A program made the translations under genes and the position numbers. A stretch of 8,085 nucleotides of DNA, taken from the NCBI GenBank assembly GCA_023432465.1, contig JAEYUO010000056.1, positions 1-8,085 of the forward strand, read 5' to 3'. The stretch comes from Planctomycetota bacterium (GTDB lineage: Bacteria; Planctomycetota; Phycisphaerae; Phycisphaerales; UBA1924). The notes beneath the pieces were generated by a model. That model ran no database searches. It was not told the origin of the DNA and saw only the letters and a list, made by a program, of their open reading frames with translations. Below are positions 1 through 5,708 of this stretch, in pieces; within the stretch, counting starts at the first letter, position 1; every line of letters begins with the position of its first letter.

Positions 1-262
1 GCATCGCACCGACCGCCGCCAGGTGCAGCCCCATGATCGCAAACGTCACGACGAGAAACCGCGGCTTGCTGCTCTTGTGACGGAACCACAGGATCGCGAC
101 GATCGCGCCCGGCCAGCCGCCCAGCAGTTCCATCGCGTGCAGCACACGCTCGGGCGTGCGACGACGGCCCGATCTCGCGGCGAGTTTGTCCCAGCCGAAC
201 ACCGCGAGCGTCACGATGCTCGCAAGCGCGTACCAACCGACAACCCACATCACCTCGTTCAT
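1..262 (-). CDS. DUF1294 family small membrane protein, C-terminus cut off by window edge
   Basis: Read on the minus strand, the visible 87 residues begin MNEVMWVVGWYALAS and contain the hallmarks of the DUF1294 family: a first hydrophobic helix at about residues 5-23, then GWDKLAA, RRTPERVLH (34-42), LLGGWPGA (46-53) and FRHK (60-63), followed by the start of another hydrophobic helix (about 70-86). These proteins are usually small inner-membrane proteins, sometimes fused to a cold-shock domain. No such domain precedes this start, and the biochemical role of the family is unknown. I chose the ATG at 262. An ATG eight bases upstream is out of frame and closes after three codons, and only a weak GGA precedes the chosen start. 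The end lies beyond base 1. The family call is secure; the function is unknown. Confidence 0.85.
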   Translation of the reverse strand, partial: MNEVMWVVGWYALASIVTLAVFGWDKLAARSGRRRTPERVLHAMELLGGWPGAIVAILWFRHKSSKPRFLVVTFAIMGLHLAAVGAM

Positions 263-305
263 GCGTCCATGATTGGGCAAGCGGGCCCGCCCGGCGCCGA
301 TGGCG

Positions 306-340
306 AAAAAAAGGCCGCGGGGCCCGCACGGACGCCGGCC
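306..340 (-). terminator. Candidate intrinsic terminator downstream of the LOG-family gene
   Basis: On the minus strand a GC-rich hairpin runs directly into seven T residues, which are A306-A312 on the plus strand. Two foldings are possible: a short GGCC-loop-GGCC stem (313-324), or a longer stem pairing 313-319 with 333-340 around one bulged base. Either could end transcription arriving from the LOG-family gene, whose stop is about 205 bases upstream. It lies only some 40 bases before the DUF1294 start, which suggests the two minus-strand genes are transcribed separately. Confidence 0.45.
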
Positions 341-352
341 CCACGACCCAGA

Positions 353-386
353 GGTACCAGTGCGGGGAAGGAGTCCCGCACTCACC
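353..386. repeat. Inverted repeat with a perfect 8-bp core stem
   Basis: AGTGCGGG (359-366) is matched by CCCGCACT (375-382) across an 8-base loop. The outer arms GGT (353-355) and ACC (384-386) extend the pairing beyond a small internal bulge. No T-tract follows on either strand, so it is not a classical intrinsic terminator. It lies in the 3' region of the LOG-family gene and could be an RNA-stabilising hairpin or an upstream element of the DUF1294 gene. The structure is visible; its role is not. Confidence 0.4.
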
Positions 387-546
387 CTCAATCCGGCGCA
401 ATCGCCCCGCGATGCACCAGACTTCTGTACGCAGATCATCGGTTCGAGTTGTGGAAAACCCGCAATGTCTGTGCATCGCGTTGCACGCAACGACAGCCGC
501 GATTCCGGTCCCGGACCACGGAGCGAGCCAAAGCAGACAAGGGCGG

Positions 547-1137
547 CTACCGCTTCCAGCCAAACCGCTCCAGAGCAGGCTGGGTGTCCATCCGGTCCAG
601 CAGCCGCTCCGGGTCATCATCCACGACCAGGGCCTTCCGCGGGTCGATCCGCAGGAACTCCTCGGCCGCGAGTTCGTCCAGGAACGCCAGCAACCCGTCA
701 TAGAACCCGCGCCCGTTCACCCGCACATTCAGCACCCCGATCGGGCAGTCGTGAATGGCCAGCTGCGCCCAGGTGATGATCTCAAACAGCTCGTCGAGTG
801 TCCCAAGGCCCCCGGGCAACGCGACGAACCCCCGCGCGATATCCGCCATGGCCTTCTTGCGCTGGTGCATGGAATCAACAATCCGAAGGTCCCGCACCGA
901 CCGGTGCCCCAGTTCCTTGTCCATCAGCTCGCGGGTGATGACCCCGACGATCGTGTCCCCCGCGCCGGCCTCGATCAGCGAGTCCGCAACGACACCCATG
1001 AGCCCCACCGAGCCGCCGCCATACACCAGCCCCACCCCTCGCCGGGCCATCGCCGCGCCAAGAGCCCGGGCCGCGGCCTCGTACTCCGGTCGTTTCCCTT
1101 TCGCCGCGCCGCAATAGACACAGATGGGTGACAGCAT
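547..1137 (-). CDS. LOG-family protein (TIGR00730-type; cytokinin riboside 5'-monophosphate phosphoribohydrolase-like)
   Basis: The 196-residue product has the single Rossmann-like domain of the LOG / 'lysine decarboxylase-like' family and about the usual length. Visible signatures are the N-terminal strand SPICVYCGA (3-11), the phosphate-binding YGGGSVGLMG (39-48), MHQRKKAM (90-97) with the conserved Arg93 and Lys94, and PGGLGTLDE (108-116) with the conserved Glu116. These are the family's nucleotide-binding and catalytic residues. Characterised members cleave N6-substituted AMP or AMP into a free base and ribose 5-phosphate in the cytoplasm; the older 'lysine decarboxylase' label is a misannotation. 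Activity here is inferred from the intact motifs. I chose the ATG at 1137 because the protein fold begins right there. The open frame continues upstream to 1275, but that extension lacks family-like sequence. No strong ribosome binding site is visible. The gene diverges from the DUF3467 gene. Confidence 0.9.
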   Translation of the reverse strand: MLSPICVYCGAAKGKRPEYEAAARALGAAMARRGVGLVYGGGSVGLMGVVADSLIEAGAGDTIVGVITRELMDKELGHRSVRDLRIVDSMHQRKKAMADIARGFVALPGGLGTLDELFEIITWAQLAIHDCPIGVLNVRVNGRGFYDGLLAFLDELAAEEFLRIDPRKALVVDDDPERLLDRMDTQPALERFGWKR

Positions 1138-1152
1138 CGCCCACGGTATGCC

Positions 1153-1171
1153 GCTCCCACAGTCCGGGAGC
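1153..1171. repeat. Inverted repeat just upstream of the LOG-family start
   Basis: GCTCCC (1153-1158) and GGGAGC (1166-1171) form a perfect 6-bp stem with a 7-base loop, 15 bases upstream of the LOG-family ATG. It would lie in the 5' leader or promoter region of that minus-strand gene and could be an operator or a leader hairpin. No convincing -35/-10 pair was found nearby, so any regulatory role is a guess. Confidence 0.25.
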
Positions 1172-1270
1172 AACCCGAATCGACTCGCGGCGGGCAACAC
1201 AGCGAGAGTTTGCGAATCCAGGCAACCTTCCGCGGGGTGCTGTCGTATGGGCAGAGGCCTACGCTTTGGC

Positions 1271-1289
1271 CCCACCGCAGGACGGTGGG
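1271..1289. repeat. Hairpin-forming inverted repeat in the LOG / DUF3467 divergent spacer
   Basis: CCCACCG (1271-1277), loop CAGGA, then CGGTGGG (1283-1289): a perfect 7-bp stem in the middle of the 248-base spacer between divergent genes, 96 bases before the DUF3467 start. It has no T-tract on either side. It may be a regulator site or part of the DUF3467 leader. Apart from this and the repeat at 1153-1171, I see nothing else structured in the spacer. Confidence 0.25.
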
Positions 1290-1374
1290 ATGGGAGGGGG
1301 CAGCCAAGGGTGCGAGGGGAGTTTGACGCTGTGCGAAGGCCCGAGGCCGGAGCCGCGTCCCAACGGCCAAAGCC

Positions 1375-1380
1375 AGGAGA
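1375..1380 (+). promoter_or_regulatory. Ribosome binding site of the DUF3467 gene
   Basis: AGGAGA lies five bases before the ATG at 1386. This fixes the start, because the same frame is open upstream to 1128 without family-like sequence. Confidence 0.8.
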
Positions 1381-1385
1381 TTTCG

Positions 1386-1703
1386 ATGTCTGATCAGCAG
1401 CAGCAGCAGGTCCAGCTCCGCATCGACGAGTCGAAGATGCAGACGACCTACGCCAACACCATCCGCACCTCCACCACCGGCGACGAAGTGGTGCTGGACT
1501 TCGGCATGAACCTGCCGATGCCGACGCAGGACAACCAGCCCGCGCTGCTCTTTTCCGTCGGCAGCCGCGTCGTCATGAACTGGCGCGGCGCGAAGCGTCT
1601 GGCCATTTCCCTCGGACAGGTGATCCGCCAGTACGAGGAGCGCAACGGCGAGATCCAGCTCAACCCCCCGGGCCAGGGCGGCGGACCCAAGCTCGCTCAG
1701 TAA
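1386..1703 (+). CDS. DUF3467 domain protein
   Basis: This is a 105-residue protein of the DUF3467 family, a short single-domain family found in several phyla including planctomycetes. The family core is visible: QLRIDESKMQTTYANTIRTS (10-29), EVVLDFGMNLP (34-44), a strand around SVGSRVVMNW (57-66), then the helix RGAKRLAISLGQVIRQYEER (67-86). The N-terminus carries five consecutive Gln residues (4-8), encoded by a perfect (CAG)5 run at 1395-1409. The C-terminal tail (92-105) is rich in Gly, Pro and Gln and probably disordered. There is no signal peptide or membrane segment, so it is probably cytoplasmic. The family's function is not established. The start is fixed by an AGGAGA site, and the gene ends ahead of a strong hairpin terminator, so it appears to be monocistronic. 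Confidence 0.88.
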   Translation: MSDQQQQQVQLRIDESKMQTTYANTIRTSTTGDEVVLDFGMNLPMPTQDNQPALLFSVGSRVVMNWRGAKRLAISLGQVIRQYEERNGEIQLNPPGQGGGPKLAQ

Positions 1704-1714
1704 GCAGCCGATCC

Positions 1715-1736
1715 GCGTGGATCCCGGCATCCACGC
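1715..1736 (+). repeat. Perfect hairpin just after the DUF3467 stop
   Basis: GCGTGGAT (1715-1722) pairs perfectly with ATCCACGC (1729-1736) over a 6-base loop, 11 bases after the DUF3467 stop codon. It has no T-tract. It is the first of two hairpins in tandem in this 3' region and may protect the mRNA end or assist termination. Confidence 0.4.
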
Positions 1737-1756
1737 TCAACAAGCCCCCACCACCC

Positions 1757-1798
1757 ACAGCCGCCCGCGGTGCTTTTGCATCGCGGCGGCTGTGCTTT
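1757..1798 (+). terminator. Intrinsic-type terminator of the DUF3467 gene
   Basis: ACAGCCGCC (1757-1765) pairs with GGCGGCTGT (1785-1793). After one bulged C the inner arms GCGGTGC (1767-1773) and GCATCGC (1778-1784) continue the pairing, including one G-T wobble. The result is a 16-bp stem closed by a TTTT loop. A short GCTTTTG follows. The stem is very strong but the T-tract is only four bases. Its position 54 bases after the DUF3467 stop and before the next plus-strand gene supports a terminator role. Confidence 0.65.
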
Positions 1799-1841
1799 TG
1801 GGACCTGCGACGAACGACGAGAGGGTGGCAAACGGCACCGA

Positions 1842-1870
1842 TTTCTGTGGATCGGGTCAATTCCTATGTA
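1842..1870 (+). promoter_or_regulatory. Possible sigma70-type promoter for the zinc-ribbon gene
   Basis: TTTCTG (1842-1847) and TATGTA (1865-1870) are separated by 17 bases, matching the -35/-10 spacing but only partly the consensus. Transcription would begin around 1877, four bases before the GTG start, giving an almost leaderless mRNA. That fits the lack of a ribosome binding site. The match is weak. Confidence 0.25.
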
Positions 1871-1880
1871 AACTCTCTCG

Positions 1881-2582
1881 GTGGGCGTTCTAGTTGTCAT
1901 CTTTCGCGCAGCGGTCTTTATCGTCGCTGGTGTGGGCACTTCCGTGGCCATGGCGACTGGAGGTCCCTTTCTGTTCCGAGGCCGAGTCTATGAGGCTGCG
2001 GACGGGATGAGCGTTTGGGAGTCGCGGACGAACTCGTTGTCTTGGTGCGAATGGCACGATCGACAGCTCGATCACTTTGACGAGGATTTGGATTTGTCGG
2101 CTGAAGTGGCGCGAGAGCGTGCTCGAAGTCGAACGTACGTTGAGTCAGATGGCTGCGGGCCGTGCGGAAACTACGACGGTCGAATCCGGCACTGGCGGAT
2201 CTTTGAAACCGGTTGGCCTTGTCGTGCGTTCTGGGGGTGGGACGTTGCCGACCAGCCGGAGTTTTACTCCGAGTCAACGGATTGGGCGCAACACGATCGC
2301 TTTGTCATCCGCATTTCGAGTGCTGATGAGCGCATTGCCTTGAATGGTGAGGTCGTCTTGCCGTATTGCCCGCTTTGGCCCGGCCTCATCGCCAACACGC
2401 TGATCTTCGCCACATCGTGGTGGGCGCTTGTCGCAACCCCTATCGCCATCCGCCGCGTGCTGCGCCGCCGCCGCGGCCTCTGCCCCGCATGCGGTTACGA
2501 CTGCTCGGCATCCGGCATGGTGTGCCCCGAGTGTGGCGCGGGCGTTTCCCCCGCGACTACTCAATCCCCAGCGTCAGCGTGA
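1881..2582 (+). CDS. Two-helix membrane protein with C-terminal zinc ribbon, planctomycete-type hypothetical
   Basis: I do not recognise a named family for this 233-residue product, but the layout is clear. There is a hydrophobic N-terminal helix (about 2-24), a polar and probably extracytoplasmic domain (25-164) with the motifs GCGPCG (91-96) and GWPCRAFWGW (111-120), and a second membrane helix (about 165-190). A very basic stretch RRVLRRRR (191-198) then leads into a zinc ribbon with CPAC (201-204) and CPEC (215-218). By the positive-inside rule the ribbon should be cytoplasmic. I have the impression that helix-domain-helix-ribbon proteins of this kind recur in Phycisphaerae with no known function. 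The start is the GTG at 1881: an in-frame stop sits at 1869-1871, and starting at the later ATG (1950) would lose the first helix. No ribosome binding site is visible. Arg codons switch from mainly CGA in the N-terminal half to only CGC in the C-terminal part. Confidence 0.7.
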   Translation: MGVLVVIFRAAVFIVAGVGTSVAMATGGPFLFRGRVYEAADGMSVWESRTNSLSWCEWHDRQLDHFDEDLDLSAEVARERARSRTYVESDGCGPCGNYDGRIRHWRIFETGWPCRAFWGWDVADQPEFYSESTDWAQHDRFVIRISSADERIALNGEVVLPYCPLWPGLIANTLIFATSWWALVATPIAIRRVLRRRRGLCPACGYDCSASGMVCPECGAGVSPATTQSPASA

Positions 2583-2735
2583 CGACCACGCTCATATCTT
2601 TCTGGTTCGTGCTGGTGTCGTTGCGCCGTACCTTGTGACCTCGGTCGAGTCGGGCTGAGTGAACTGGATCACGCCCATCTGTGACTGCCGCACCTCGTCG
2701 ATGCGGCAGCCGCAGCTGTTGGCGGGAGAATGCAC
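2557..2735 (-). pseudogene. Possible frameshifted remnant of a small gene in the convergent gap
   Basis: Two adjoining minus-strand frames look coding when joined. The first gives CRIDEVRQSQMGVIQFTQPD followed by STEVT up to about 2634. The second, one base off, continues with KVRRNDTSTNQKDM and SVVVTLTLGIE to a TAG at 2557-2559. Adding one A at 2633-2634 joins them into about 59 codons, counted from a GTG at 2733-2735. Both halves have the high third-position GC of real genes here, and the tail overlaps the end of the zinc-ribbon gene by 26 bases. The upstream part of the first frame runs antisense-free into the secreted-protein gene in another frame, so no longer N-terminus is available. 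It could be a decayed gene end, a short gene with a sequencing error, or chance in GC-rich DNA. I do not recognise the family. Confidence 0.35.
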
Positions 2736-2755
2736 TGACCTGAAGGTCAGTGGCA
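2731..2755 (-). terminator. Strong hairpin directly after the secreted HEAT-like gene
   Basis: CACTGACCT (2733-2741) and AGGTCAGTG (2744-2752) are perfect inverted repeats. TGC/GCA flanks extend the stem past one bulged base (2731-2755). In RNA it would be an 8-bp or longer stem with a TGAA or TTCA loop. It begins only three bases after the stop codon of the minus-strand gene, which suggests a 3'-end or stability structure. No T-tract follows, so it is not a classical intrinsic terminator. Confidence 0.4.
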
Positions 2756-2757
2756 CA

Positions 2758-3822
2758 TCACTTCTTCTGCACCACCTGGCCCGCGACCGCCTCGACTTCC
2801 TTGCGGTACGGCAGGAACTCCTTGACATACCACTCGCGCCACGCGCGGCCGTTCCAGCCCAGCGGCGCGGTCGAGCGGCCATCCCAGCCGGAATTCGCAA
2901 GCCCAATGAGCGCCGAGTTCACCTCGATGCGGTATGTCACCACGAACGCATCCATGACTCGCATCACCACTCCCTCGGTCGCGACGGCGAGCGTGGGATC
3001 AAACGCGACCGCGTTGTCCCCCACGACGGGCGTGAGGTCCGAGACGAACGCGACCTGCTGTCCCACGACGATGTACGCCAGCGCGCTGTCATCACCCTCT
3101 CCGCCACCGCCAAAGCCTGCGGATGTGCCCGCGGGCTGACCGACCGCCTGCGCGGCGATGAGCATCGGGATGGCATCAAACAGTCGCAGATCCCTGGCCA
3201 GTTCCGCCGCGGCAACAACTTCGCTCGTGCGCTGCTTTCTCAAGCCGATCGCGATGACGGACTTGATGCGGTTGGAGACATGGCCATCGTTCGCCTTGGC
3301 CTTGGCGAGCAGACGCTGCTTCGCGGCCTCGCGGAACGCCTTGTCCTTGGAGAACACGGCGGTCCAGGTGATCGTCGCATCCGCCTCATCAAGATTGAGG
3401 TCCGACCAGTGATCCAGCAGCGCGCCCTGCACATCCGGCCCCTCGTTTCCGAAGATCTCAAGCATCGACGGGAAAAGGGCGGGCTCGTCGTAGGCCTTCA
3501 TCTTCACGATGCCGGCCTGCCGCATCTCCGTGCCCCGGATGTTGCGGAAGTGCTTTGCCCGGATGAGCTTGAACTCGCGCTCGATGGCCAGCCGACGCTT
3601 CTGGGCTTCGGCATAGCGCTTGGCGATCGGGCTCTCGGGGTCGGGCGCAAACTGCGCCTCCCACGCCTGATCATCCGTGGGCGTCGCGGCCGGGGGGGTG
3701 GCTGGGGAAGTGGTGGGGGGGGCGGCAGGAGCCGACTGATCCTCCGGCGGGCTGGAAGCGGCTATCGCGGACCCAGCGCACAGCACGAGCGTTGCGGCCG
3801 CGAGGCGGGCGAGACTGGTCAT
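2758..3822 (-). CDS. Secreted HEAT-like alpha-helical repeat protein, hypothetical
   Basis: The 354-residue product opens with a signal peptide: basic start, hydrophobic core LAAATLVLCAGSA, probable cleavage after AIA near residue 21. A Pro/Ala/Thr-rich linker (23-50) follows. A charged helix with KRYAEAQKRR and EREFKLIRAKHF (68-92) leads into helical pairs resembling HEAT-like repeats (about 112-225), including FPSMLEIF, VQGALLDHW and DAIPMLIAA. A Gly-rich loop (232-245) separates these from a beta-rich part (249-300) and a Trp-rich end, LGWNGRAWREWYVKEF (321-336). I recall this order, repeats, then a strand-rich segment, then a G-x-AWRxWY end, from secreted planctomycete proteins, but no enzyme motif is visible. 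It is probably periplasmic and may be a protein-binding scaffold. The ATG at 3822 is supported by an AGGAG site and by the signal peptide. The gene diverges from the acyl-CoA ligase gene. Confidence 0.7.
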   Translation of the reverse strand: MTSLARLAAATLVLCAGSAIAASSPPEDQSAPAAPPTTSPATPPAATPTDDQAWEAQFAPDPESPIAKRYAEAQKRRLAIEREFKLIRAKHFRNIRGTEMRQAGIVKMKAYDEPALFPSMLEIFGNEGPDVQGALLDHWSDLNLDEADATITWTAVFSKDKAFREAAKQRLLAKAKANDGHVSNRIKSVIAIGLRKQRTSEVVAAAELARDLRLFDAIPMLIAAQAVGQPAGTSAGFGGGGEGDDSALAYIVVGQQVAFVSDLTPVVGDNAVAFDPTLAVATEGVVMRVMDAFVVTYRIEVNSALIGLANSGWDGRSTAPLGWNGRAWREWYVKEFLPYRKEVEAVAGQVVQKK

Positions 3823-3828
3823 GGCATG

Positions 3829-3833
3829 CTCCT
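3829..3833 (-). promoter_or_regulatory. Ribosome binding site of the secreted HEAT-like gene
   Basis: AGGAG on the minus strand lies six bases before the ATG at 3822. It decides the start in a frame that stays open upstream to 4053. Confidence 0.75.
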
Positions 3834-3964
3834 GAAAACGTGCGGCCGGGCCGCTCTCCGCATTCGCTCGGCGGCGGCGGAGAACATCGACCAAACGGTA
3901 GGCGGCGTTCATCGCATCGCTGGCGTGCAGGCCTAGCTCCGCGGGTCGTCGCCCTTCTTTCCCC

Positions 3965-4009
3965 CCTGTGGCGGGTGCGCAGCACCTCGCGGTGCCGCGG
4001 CCACACAGG
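3965..4009. promoter_or_regulatory. Nested, mutually exclusive inverted repeats in the divergent spacer
   Basis: The 270-base spacer between the divergent secreted-protein and ligase genes holds three alternating arms: GGTGC (3974-3978), GCACC (3982-3986) and GGTGC (3991-3995). The middle arm can pair with either outer arm but not both. An outer imperfect pair encloses them: CCTGTGGC (3965-3972) and GCCACACAGG (4000-4009). It could be an operator cluster or an RNA switch in the ligase leader, whose start is 84 bases downstream. I found no convincing promoter in the rest of the spacer. Confidence 0.25.
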
Positions 4010-4092
4010 ACTATGACGCCCGGAGGGGGGTCCCGGTTCCAGCCGCGCCCCAACTTGCGCCAGAGAAGTTCGTTTCCGCTAACCTGACGGGT

Positions 4093-5634
4093 ATGTCAGT
4101 CCATTGGCCCATCTTCCGACAGTTGCTCCGCCGCCCGTTCCGGACATTCATCGTCGATGACAGGCGGTCCTACCGCGGGATTGACCTGCTGGCCGGGTCG
4201 CTCTTCGCCGCGGAGGCCATCGCGGCAACCTCACGCACGCAGAACGTCGCGATCATGCTGCCGACGACGGGCGCGTTCCCGATCGCCGCCCTCGCTGCGT
4301 GGGCCCTGGGCAAAACGGTCGTCCCGCTGAACTACCTGCTGAAGCCGGAGGAGCTCAAGTTCATCCTGGAAGACTGCGGCGCGGACACTGTGATCACCGT
4401 AGGGCCGATGCTCGAGTATCTGCAGACGGCGCACAAGGATGAGCCGGTCGATGCGCGGGGTGTGCCGGAGTGGCTGCGCGGCACCAACGTCCTGCGGCTG
4501 GATGAACTCGATTACAAGAGCGTGCCGGAGTTCCGGCTCCCGGCACTGGCGCGGGATGAGGACCTGGCCCTGCTGCTCTACACCTCCGGCACCAGCGGCA
4601 AGCCCAAGGGCGTGATGCTGTCGCACGGGAACGTAACCGCGAACATCAGACAGATCGTCGAGTGGGTGGGGTTCACACACCGCGAGGTGCTCGCGGGTGT
4701 GCTGCCGCAGTTCCACACCTTCGGGCTGACCGCGCTCACGCTGCTGCCGCTCACCGTCGGCTGCAAAGTCGTATACACCGCGCGGTTCATTCCCGCCAAG
4801 ATCGTCAAACTGATCCGCGAGCATGAAGCCACCGCGCTCATCGCCATCCCCTCGATGTACAACGCGCTGCTGCACGTGAAGGAGGCGGGGCCGGAGGATC
4901 TCAAGAGCCTGAAGTACACCGTCTCGGGCGGCGAGCCGTTGCCGGGCGCGGTGTTCGAGGGCTTCCGTGATCGTTTCGGCATCACGCTCAACGAGGGGTA
5001 CGGCCTCACCGAAACCGCGCCCGTGTCGAACTGGTGCCGTCCGCACGAGTTTCGCCTTCGTTCCGTCGGCCGTGCCCTGCCGCGGATCAGTGAGCGGATC
5101 GTGGATGTCGAGACGGGGCAGGACCTCCCGCCCTGTCGCGATGGCGAGGTCCGCATCAAGGGGCCGAACGTGATGCGCGGCTACTACAAGCGGCCGCAGG
5201 AGACCGCCGCGGTCTTCGATGACCGCGGCTACTTCCGCACAGGGGACATCGGCCGCATGGATGATGAGGGGCACCTCTACATCACCGGACGGCTGAAAGA
5301 GATGATCATCGTCGGCGGCGAGAATGTCTTCCCCCGCGAGATCGAGGAAGTGCTCAATAAGCACCCCAGCGTCAAGGACTCCGGCGTCGTCGGCATGACC
5401 GACGGCATCCGCGGCGAACTGCCGGTCGCGTATGTCGAGATGCTGGACGATCCGAGCGGACCGGAGGGCGCGAAGCTGCCCTTTGACGAGAAGGAGCTGC
5501 AGCGGTGGTGCCGCGAGCACATCGCCGGGTACAAGGTGCCTCGCCACATCCGGGTCATCGATGCGCTCCCGCGGAACCCGACCGGGAAGGTCATGCGGCG
5601 GGAACTCAAGAAGCTCGCGGCACAGGACGAGTGA
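4093..5634 (+). CDS. AMP-forming acyl-CoA synthetase / ligase (AMP-binding, ANL superfamily)
   Basis: The 513-residue product is a full-length adenylating enzyme of the acyl-CoA synthetase type. It would activate a carboxylic acid with ATP to an acyl-AMP and transfer it to CoA or another acceptor. All core motifs are present: the phosphate-binding loop YTSGTSGKPKG (163-173), GYGLTE (302-307), YFRTGD (380-385), the hinge region with GRLKEMIIVGGENVFPREIE (399-418), and the C-terminal catalytic Lys499 in NPTGKV. There is no signal peptide or membrane helix, so it is probably cytoplasmic or peripherally membrane-bound. The best guess is a medium- or long-chain fatty acid-CoA ligase, by overall resemblance; the sequence alone does not fix the substrate. 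The ATG at 4093 begins the family-like N-terminus, with only a weak ribosome binding site. No thiolation domain or other beta-oxidation gene lies nearby. Confidence 0.92.
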   Translation: MSVHWPIFRQLLRRPFRTFIVDDRRSYRGIDLLAGSLFAAEAIAATSRTQNVAIMLPTTGAFPIAALAAWALGKTVVPLNYLLKPEELKFILEDCGADTVITVGPMLEYLQTAHKDEPVDARGVPEWLRGTNVLRLDELDYKSVPEFRLPALARDEDLALLLYTSGTSGKPKGVMLSHGNVTANIRQIVEWVGFTHREVLAGVLPQFHTFGLTALTLLPLTVGCKVVYTARFIPAKIVKLIREHEATALIAIPSMYNALLHVKEAGPEDLKSLKYTVSGGEPLPGAVFEGFRDRFGITLNEGYGLTETAPVSNWCRPHEFRLRSVGRALPRISERIVDVETGQDLPPCRDGEVRIKGPNVMRGYYKRPQETAAVFDDRGYFRTGDIGRMDDEGHLYITGRLKEMIIVGGENVFPREIEEVLNKHPSVKDSGVVGMTDGIRGELPVAYVEMLDDPSGPEGAKLPFDEKELQRWCREHIAGYKVPRHIRVIDALPRNPTGKVMRRELKKLAAQDE

Positions 5635-5708
5635 GCCAAGAATCGCGGCAAGACCTGCCCGAAGCGAGTCTCGCCGACGGACCCTTCCGCGGCGCGCGTC
5701 ACTGTGAG

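Noticed and set aside
441..460. tRNA-like GGTTCGAGT in the LOG-DUF1294 spacer
   Set aside because: It resembles a T-loop, but the flanking bases cannot form the T stem, and no acceptor or anticodon arm is found on either strand.
479..492. Short inverted repeat CGTTGC-AC-GCAACG
   Set aside because: The 2-base loop is too tight for a hairpin as drawn, and the dyad is isolated with nothing to link it to a promoter. It was not reported as a site.
23..703. 226-codon open frame on the plus strand
   Set aside because: It runs across the DUF1294 gene, the spacer and the LOG-family gene in antisense. The product is Arg/Pro/Ser-rich with no domain.
1323..1328. TTGACG as a -35 box for the DUF3467 gene
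   Set aside because: There is no acceptable -10 element at 16-18 bases downstream; that stretch is pure GC-rich sequence.
1128..1385. Upstream extension of the DUF3467 frame
   Set aside because: The frame is open, but the translation is Gly/Arg/Pro-rich and unlike the family, while the AGGAGA site points to the ATG at 1386.
2659..3936. 425-codon open frame on the plus strand
   Set aside because: It lies antisense to the secreted HEAT-like gene, which has a signal peptide and ribosome binding site. The plus-strand translation is Arg/Leu-rich without motifs, as expected for the complement of high-GC codons.
4055..4083. TTGCGC...GCTAAC as a promoter for the ligase gene
   Set aside because: The -10 match is poor and the spacing only works by choosing weak boxes, so it cannot be told from background.
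4231..5547. 438-codon open frame on the minus strand
   Set aside because: It is fully antisense to the acyl-CoA ligase gene with all its conserved motifs. Its product has no recognisable domain and is explained by high-GC codon structure.
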